Origin: Aquimarina agarilytica ZC1
Lineage (GTDB): Bacteria > Bacteroidota > Bacteroidia > Flavobacteriales > Flavobacteriaceae
DNA: 32,335 nucleotides
Direction of reading: 5' to 3'
NCBI RefSeq assembly: GCF_000255455.1
Contig: NZ_JH621276.1
Location: 1-32,335 of the forward strand
The position numbers and the translations under genes were made by a program. The notes below the pieces were generated by a model. That model was not told the DNA's origin. It saw only the letters and a list, made by a program, of their open reading frames with translations, and made no database searches. Shown piece by piece: positions 26,573-32,335 of the stretch; within the stretch, counting starts at the first letter, position 1; every line of letters starts with the position of its first letter.

Positions 26573-29500
26573 TTATTCTATTATCATTTTACCCGAATAC
26601 ATTTTATCCACTGTTTCTACCCAATACAAATACACTCCTAATTCAAATTGGATTAACAATACACTATTTTGGCCTACTTTTTCTTTAAGCAACTCTTTCC
26701 CAGAAATATCATATACTGTTATTTTGTAAGTCCCTTTTATATCTGGAAAGCTTAACTTTTTATCAACTACAAAAGGAATAGGCGTAGTTTCTTTTTTAAC
26801 AGGTGCTCCTGTACTTAAGGTAACCTCATCTTGTGTAATGAAAAATTGACTAAATGAATCTATTGCTGATGTTTCGAAAACAACTTTTTGTGATGACGAA
26901 TCAAATGATGTTCCCGTAGCAATTTCTGTTCCCCAATTCGCTATTTCATCATCGTTACTCATACGTTTAAACAATTTAAAATCCGCTGCATTATTAGCTA
27001 ATGAAATGGCTCCAACGTTAAAAAATTCTATGGAGGATAATCCTGTAAAAGTTTTATTTGTTCCATAATTATTAATAATCCAATACGTCTCGGCAATACC
27101 ATTGGTGAAATCATTTCCATGTGGCATTGTATTTAATTTTGAAATAACCACATCACCATTAGGTGTTGTTCCAGAACTAAAATCTAACTCTACTTTTGGC
27201 GAAGTAAAAGTTGCAATCCCATTGGCATTTATAGTCATTTTTTGAGAAACACCTTCGGCTACTGGCGCTGTAGAATCTGGCAATATTACCTCACCTGCAA
27301 CTGTCATGTTTTTGGAATTAATAATATCATATACCTGCCCACTTAAAATATTATTGAACTGATAATAGGCCTTTAAATTTGGATCCGAGACATCTTTTAA
27401 CAAATGCCTATTCAATCTAATTTCATCCGTTGTTAAGGCTTTATCCCAAATTGCCATTTCATCAATTAGACCAGCATAGTTCCTTGATTCCCATGCATTA
27501 TACGATCCAATATACGCCTTTTTTAAATCCGTAGTATTGGAAGTATAATTCCGTACTGCTTTTTCTTCATTTAAATATAAAGTCACATTAGTAGGCGTGA
27601 CCACGATAGCCACATAAGACCATTCATTTTCGGGTACTACTAAACCACTATCCCACCACCATTGGCTTCCATTCCAATGAAAACCTAATTGATTGTTATC
27701 TGGCCTAAAATTCAAACTACACACTTTTTCTTCACTATCCTGAGCCATAAAGATACACGCAAAACCTTTTTGAATGCCTACAGACGGTTTAATCCATGCC
27801 GTCATAGTAAAACCGCTCACATTATCAATATCAATATCTTGTCTGGACAAAAAGTTTCTTGACGTATTTACAACTTCCATAGCTCCTCCTGCTAAATTTT
27901 GACTTCCGCATAAATTTTCTTCATACTTAATCATTTCAGGAATTGTTTTAGTATCCGAAGCTCCTGAGCCATCAGTTACAGTAAGTGTTACATCATACTT
28001 CCCTTCGGCATCATAAAGCACTTTGGGATTTCGTACTGTAGTGGACGAAACATAAGATGCTCCTGGAAAATTCCACTCCCAGGACGCTCCTGTATGATGT
28101 AACACAGAATAGTCATCAAAATATACTGTATCCTTAACACAATATCGTTTTTCGGTATTTGCTAAAGGCTGAGCAATGGGCTTAAAGCTTTCGTACAAAG
28201 GTGTTTCTACGAACCCCCTATTAAAAGTAGCTCCTCGCATTTTTCCATCCCTATAAAAAGGCAATAACTTATTAAAAGTACGTCGTGTTGGCAAGCCTTC
28301 ACCATAAGCAACCCAATCGGTCATATTTGTATTCCTATAATACACCTCATTATAAGTAACCGCATACACTCCACCATCCGTTCCATTCTGAATAATTAAA
28401 TGACGCACACTCCTATCTAAAGTAGTTGTGGTTAAATTTTCCCATGTAACACCACCATCTAATGACTTAAACACTTTATTTGGATTATCCCAATCATTGG
28501 AAAATGAAATATAAACTTCATTTTTATCATCTTCGGCTACCTGAATAATTACGTATTGGTGATTTGCTCCTGTAGGCTTTATAATTTCGTTCCATGTAGC
28601 TCCAGCATCGGTAGATTTCCATAACATAATTCCACGATTTGGTTCATTGGGTATGCGCTGCGATACATATATATAATTAGGATCATCTCGTGGGACTTCA
28701 ATACTTTGCACCAACTGCTCTACATCTGTTCCAAAAGCTTTAAGTAACGTATAACTAATTCCTCCATCTTCTGTTTTCCATAACTTATTATCTTTTCCTA
28801 AATAGTGTACATCTGTATATCTTGGATCATTAACAATCTCACTCCGTTTCCTAAAATCACTTTGATGTTGATTTGGATACATCGCCAAATTGATCGTAGC
28901 TTCTTTTACCTCTCCTGTTAATTCTTGAGGCACCACAACATCACTAATATCACTAAACATACTCACCCTACTATCGGCACTAACATAGCCTGTAGGAGCC
29001 TCACCACCTCCAAGACCTATAAATTTACCATTAGTAAAACTAGGCCTATAAGCCCCATTTCCATTATGATAACGCCCTCCAACTATTACATCTTCGTTCC
29101 AACCTTGTCCAAATCCCCAATTTTCGGTAGCATTAATTCCATCTACTTTAACACCCAAAAAGTTAAAATCCTTGTCATATAAATTCAGACCACCATCGGA
29201 AGCCACCCAAACATCATTCCCATTAATTTCAATTTCCTGTATATCGGGATGCTGCCTATTTTCTGGACAATCACCATTACAAATGTATCCTCCCCAGGCA
29301 TCAAAAGTGGTCGCACCATCATTGGAACGAAACATACTAAGCATTCCCACTAACAATAAATCGGGATCATCATCGGACACACCAATACTTGCATTATAAA
29401 AACCTTGATCATAATTCCCCCCTCCAGTTAATGAATTTCCGAAACCAAAGCAAGACAAACACCAATCGGTATCACTATAAGGACCTCCTGGATCATTATC

Positions 29501-30688
29501 CGCCATTCCATCATTATCCCCATCATAAGGTAACGTCCAAGTTTCGCCGGCATCATCGCTACGATAAATTCCTAAAAAATTCACATCAGTAGCATAATTT
29601 TCATCACTTCCTAAAAGGAGTACATACAACCGATTAGGATCTGCTGCTGTCACTGCAATTCGAGCACCTTGATTCCCTACCGTCTGGACCCCAGTAGGTG
29701 AAAACCAACCCGAAGTTTTAGCCGTAAAACTTACGCCATCATCAATGGATTTCCATACCTCGGTTACATTAGTTACTGTATTGGTTTTTGATACAAACAC
29801 TACACTAGCCTCGTTTGTTTTTCGTTGAATATCCCAACATTTATCTGCAACTATTTGTGTCCAAGTCACACCGGCATTAATGGAGCGGTAAATCCCTTTA
29901 CCTCCTGCTGTTAAAATAGCATTACTATCATTCGGATTAATGGAAATAGCTGTAATACGCAAACCATTTACAGCATGAATTTCGTTCCAAGTTCCTCCTT
30001 GATCTATTGATTTATACAAGCTATTCCCTTGAGAAAAATACAAAACCTTATCATCATTAGGATCAATAGTTACAGCTCCAATGCCATTACCTACACCTAG
30101 TTCATCAGCCGTTACCGTCCAATCTTCTCCTTTATTTGTCGAAATAAAAACTGCACCAGTTTCCGTTCCAACAATCATCATATTCGGATTGGACCTACTC
30201 TGTTCTATAGTATAAATATTAACCTGCCGATCTCTTTTGGTAATTCCACCTCGATCATAGGTTTCAAAAGGACCAATAAAAGTCCAATTCGCTGATAATT
30301 TGGAAGAATTTACCACTTTAGCCGCACTTTTTTTCTGCGCTAGCTTATTCTTTTTTTTCAATTCAATTTTTGGCGCCTCCAAAGTACCATCTTCTTTTAA
30401 ATATCCTTCCGAAAACACATACCGCATAAAATGTTTGTAGTTTTGGACATGTGTTGTTTTTTTATAAGGATGTGTATTGTAATATTCAGTGTAAGCTTGC
30501 TCAATACTATTTACATTAGGCTCACTACTATACATCAATTTTGCCCATTCAGGCGTATCAACATCAATAGTAGGAATACTCTTAAATAATTCTGGATACT
30601 TTGGCTCAGGAACTAAAATTCCTTGTGAATTCAATAAATTTGATACAAAAAATAATAAAAAAACCGAAAAAAAAGAACTCCTAAGCAT
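26573..30688 (-). CDS. large T9SS-exported BNR/sortilin-like protein with PKD, LamG and sorting domain
   Basis: About 1371 residues. I choose the ATG at 30688 because a signal peptide follows at once (MLRSSFFSVFLLFFVSNLLN); a GTG two codons earlier is also open. Domains: many sortilin/BNR-like repeats at about 130-830 (e.g. NPNDDKVLYFSQGNSLYKS, GGTWNEIHAV, SDDAGETWTLPY, DGGVTWENL); a PKD domain (about 845-925, SWEWNFPGASYVSSTTVRNP...VTLTVTD); a LamG/concanavalin-like domain (about 935-1095, TMTAWIKPS...GLIDEMAIWDKALTTDEI); and a C-terminal T9SS type A sorting domain (about 1310-1371, YKITVYDISGKELLKEKV...GVYLYWVETVDKMYSGKMII). It should be secreted or attached to the cell surface. The propeller and LamG domains suggest carbohydrate or cell-surface binding; no catalytic residues were identified. 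It is divergent from the sulfatase. Confidence 0.9.
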   Translation of the reverse strand: MLRSSFFSVFLLFFVSNLLNSQGILVPEPKYPELFKSIPTIDVDTPEWAKLMYSSEPNVNSIEQAYTEYYNTHPYKKTTHVQNYKHFMRYVFSEGYLKEDGTLEAPKIELKKKNKLAQKKSAAKVVNSSKLSANWTFIGPFETYDRGGITKRDRQVNIYTIEQSRSNPNMMIVGTETGAVFISTNKGEDWTVTADELGVGNGIGAVTIDPNDDKVLYFSQGNSLYKSIDQGGTWNEIHAVNGLRITAISINPNDSNAILTAGGKGIYRSINAGVTWTQIVADKCWDIQRKTNEASVVFVSKTNTVTNVTEVWKSIDDGVSFTAKTSGWFSPTGVQTVGNQGARIAVTAADPNRLYVLLLGSDENYATDVNFLGIYRSDDAGETWTLPYDGDNDGMADNDPGGPYSDTDWCLSCFGFGNSLTGGGNYDQGFYNASIGVSDDDPDLLLVGMLSMFRSNDGATTFDAWGGYICNGDCPENRQHPDIQEIEINGNDVWVASDGGLNLYDKDFNFLGVKVDGINATENWGFGQGWNEDVIVGGRYHNGNGAYRPSFTNGKFIGLGGGEAPTGYVSADSRVSMFSDISDVVVPQELTGEVKEATINLAMYPNQHQSDFRKRSEIVNDPRYTDVHYLGKDNKLWKTEDGGISYTLLKAFGTDVEQLVQSIEVPRDDPNYIYVSQRIPNEPNRGIMLWKSTDAGATWNEIIKPTGANHQYVIIQVAEDDKNEVYISFSNDWDNPNKVFKSLDGGVTWENLTTTTLDRSVRHLIIQNGTDGGVYAVTYNEVYYRNTNMTDWVAYGEGLPTRRTFNKLLPFYRDGKMRGATFNRGFVETPLYESFKPIAQPLANTEKRYCVKDTVYFDDYSVLHHTGASWEWNFPGASYVSSTTVRNPKVLYDAEGKYDVTLTVTDGSGASDTKTIPEMIKYEENLCGSQNLAGGAMEVVNTSRNFLSRQDIDIDNVSGFTMTAWIKPSVGIQKGFACIFMAQDSEEKVCSLNFRPDNNQLGFHWNGSQWWWDSGLVVPENEWSYVAIVVTPTNVTLYLNEEKAVRNYTSNTTDLKKAYIGSYNAWESRNYAGLIDEMAIWDKALTTDEIRLNRHLLKDVSDPNLKAYYQFNNILSGQVYDIINSKNMTVAGEVILPDSTAPVAEGVSQKMTINANGIATFTSPKVELDFSSGTTPNGDVVISKLNTMPHGNDFTNGIAETYWIINNYGTNKTFTGLSSIEFFNVGAISLANNAADFKLFKRMSNDDEIANWGTEIATGTSFDSSSQKVVFETSAIDSFSQFFITQDEVTLSTGAPVKKETTPIPFVVDKKLSFPDIKGTYKITVYDISGKELLKEKVGQNSVLLIQFELGVYLYWVETVDKMYSGKMIIE

Positions 30689-30909
30689 ATCCACACATTG
30701 TTAATTATTTAATAATCAAATAATTATATTTATGTAATTTACAACATTATCATCAAATTATTAACACTTAATCGACTAAAACAGCTTTATAACTGATAAA
30801 AATTTTGAATCGACAATTAACCCTTTTGCGCACTTCTATGTCTAACTTGTGTAAATTAAAGGGAAAATCAGATCCTTTTTTCTAGATATTTTGTTAAAAA
30901 ACTGACACC

Positions 30910-32226
30910 ATGAAAAGCATTTTTTATACTATTTCAGTATTATTTTATATACTATTATTTAGTAATTGTAGTAGTGATGACACTTCTCCAACAGGAATAA
31001 ATCAACCCCAAAACACCCCTGTAGAACAGCCCAATATTCTACTCATAATTGCCGATGACATGGGACTTGATGCCACTCCGGGTTACCCTATTGGAACCAC
31101 AAAACCCAACATGAAGACTTTACAAAATCTAATAACCAACGGCATTACATTTACCAACGTATGGTCAAACCCCACATGCACTCCAACCCGATCTGGAATA
31201 CTTACCGGAAAATATGGTTTTAAAACAGGAGTAATTAAAGTTGGAGATCAACTTCCTGTCAGCGAAGTATCAATTCAAAAATATATTGATCAAAATACCA
31301 ATGCTACTTACAGCTCAGCCGTGGTAGGAAAATGGCATTTATCAAATGACCCAAGCCACCCCAACCAAATGGGTATTGATTATTACTCAGGCGGCTTATC
31401 TGGATCATTATCATCATATATCGATTGGTGTTTAACCACTAATGGAACAACCGATAATAATACAGCATATACAACCAGTAAATACACAGACTTAGCTATT
31501 AACTGGATCAGCAACCAAACACAACCTTGGTTTTTATGGTTGGCTCACAATGCTCCACACACCCCCTTTCATGTCCCTCCAAATAATTTACATTCACAAG
31601 GAAATCTAACCGATGATCAAGCGAGTATTGATGCCAATCCACTCCCTTATTATATGGCTTCCTTAGAGGCTATGGATACCGAAATTGGCCGACTATTAGC
31701 ATCTATGCCATCCCAAACACGTAACAATACCATCATTATTTTTGTGGGCGATAATGGCACACCTAGCCAAGTTGTACAGGAGTATAATAGCCAAAGGGCT
31801 AAAGGCTCATTATTTCAAGGAGGAATCAATGTCCCTATGATTATTTCGGGAGCTAATGTCACTCGAAAAAACGAAACCGAAAATGCGCTCATTAATACTA
31901 CCGATTTATTTGCCACAATTGCTACTATAGCTGGCGCCAATACTCCTCAAATTAATAATAGTTTTAGTTTCCAAAATCTCTTAAGCAATTCTGAGTCCAC
32001 TACTCGAAATTACATATACTCCGAAACCACAACCGATAAAACTATTCGGAACACTAGCCATAAATACATTCAATTTGCCGATGGCTCCGAAGCATTATAT
32101 GATTTAAGCACTAATCCCCTTGAAAAACCTAATCTTTTAAGTCCCAATCAACTTCCATTAAATGAGACCAATTCAAAAATTAAGGACGAACTCATTACCG
32201 CTTTAAACAACATTATAAACAATTAA
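30910..32226 (+). CDS. sulfatase lipoprotein
   Basis: A 438-residue arylsulfatase of the alkaline phosphatase superfamily. The lipobox ends at Cys20, followed by Ser-Ser-Asp-Asp, so it is a lipoprotein that probably faces outside. The sulfatase signature is C90-T-P-T-R94-SGILTG; Cys90 would be oxidised to formylglycine by a maturase not present in the window. Metal-binding Asp49 and Asp50 are in LLIIADDMG, and the second metal site in FVGDNGTPSQ. VVGKWHL and LAHNAPHTPFH carry the Lys and His residues around the sulfate. Such enzymes strip sulfate from algal polysaccharides. There are no carbohydrate-active neighbours except the distant hybrid regulator. Substrate is unknown. Confidence 0.94.
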   Translation: MKSIFYTISVLFYILLFSNCSSDDTSPTGINQPQNTPVEQPNILLIIADDMGLDATPGYPIGTTKPNMKTLQNLITNGITFTNVWSNPTCTPTRSGILTGKYGFKTGVIKVGDQLPVSEVSIQKYIDQNTNATYSSAVVGKWHLSNDPSHPNQMGIDYYSGGLSGSLSSYIDWCLTTNGTTDNNTAYTTSKYTDLAINWISNQTQPWFLWLAHNAPHTPFHVPPNNLHSQGNLTDDQASIDANPLPYYMASLEAMDTEIGRLLASMPSQTRNNTIIIFVGDNGTPSQVVQEYNSQRAKGSLFQGGINVPMIISGANVTRKNETENALINTTDLFATIATIAGANTPQINNSFSFQNLLSNSESTTRNYIYSETTTDKTIRNTSHKYIQFADGSEALYDLSTNPLEKPNLLSPNQLPLNETNSKIKDELITALNNIINN

Positions 32227-32335
32227 TACGATTTACTAACAAAAATTTCGCATATATGCTGTTTCTTTTTCACAATTCTTGCGTTAAAAAAAACAACCGT
32301 AGCTAAGGCTATGCTTGATTTTTTTGCCTTAGACT
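32226..32335. repeat. second copy of the dispersed inverted-repeat element, cut by the window edge
   Basis: Begins right at the sulfatase stop codon with TTAATACGATTTACTAAC and runs to the window end. Bases 32230-32316 are the reverse complement of 13774-13860 with six substitutions and no gaps. The last ten bases (GCCTTAGACT) match AGTCTAAGGC of the other copy. Compared with it, this copy lacks 34 bases before that decamer. Confidence 0.75.

Noticed and set aside
29172..29592. Two overlapping plus-strand frames opposite the T9SS protein
   Set aside because: Antisense shadows of a well-supported coding region, with no start signals or recognisable domains.
30689..30694. GTG start for the T9SS protein
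   Set aside because: The ATG two codons later gives a complete signal peptide, so the GTG adds nothing.

Overview
The window looks like chromosomal DNA of a flavobacterium (Bacteroidota, probably marine Flavobacteriaceae). It is strongly AT-rich. Several genes are preceded by the Bacteroidota -7 box TAnnTTTG. There is a secreted protein with a type IX secretion (T9SS) sorting tail, a one-protein hybrid two-component system, a sulfatase lipoprotein, and a series of lipoproteins with a Cys-x-Ser-Asp-Asp start typical of surface-exported lipoproteins. No rRNA, tRNA, CRISPR array, transposase or phage gene was seen.

Layout. 265-4816 (minus) is a tight four-gene lipoprotein operon: LVIVD-repeat protein, seven-repeat beta-propeller, MbnP-like copper protein, and di-heme MauG/cytochrome c peroxidase-like protein. 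5077-8753 holds thiL, a small Cys-rich protein, a lipid kinase, and a plsC/csaA-like pair. 8838-11705 (minus) holds an outer-membrane-type protein followed by a catalase-peroxidase that carries a lipoprotein signal. 12524-13562 (minus) holds an NTF2-like secreted protein and a MarR regulator, with matching palindromes next to both. 13880-16893 (minus) is an envelope operon: ftsX, an unknown membrane protein, DUF3098, uppP, truB. Then come a superoxide dismutase (17112-17720), a 900-bp gene-less stretch, a 1342-residue hybrid sensor/AraC regulator (18616-22644), a PfkB kinase and a long PurF-type protein (22865-25733, minus), a small secreted peptide gene (26208-26384, minus), a large T9SS-exported protein (26573-30688, minus) and a sulfatase (30910-32226).

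How it fits together. Three loci concern redox chemistry or metals: MbnP plus its di-heme partner, KatG, and SOD. The MbnP/MbnH-type pair sits with two probable surface propeller proteins and is the most promising candidate for an incompletely described system: a copper-binding protein that may be matured by tryptophan oxidation. The MarR gene has a palindrome overlapping its own predicted promoter, and the same palindrome recurs upstream of the NTF2-like gene.

Non-coding structure. A repeat of about 190 bp with terminal inverted repeats lies between truB and marR. A second copy (87 bp at about 93% identity) is cut by the right window edge, and a degenerate end is visible at the left edge. 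A second, unrelated MITE-like element lies at about 26056-26200. Strong hairpin terminators follow sodA, the hybrid regulator and the NTF2-like gene, and a cluster of perfect palindromes lies in 12109-12472.
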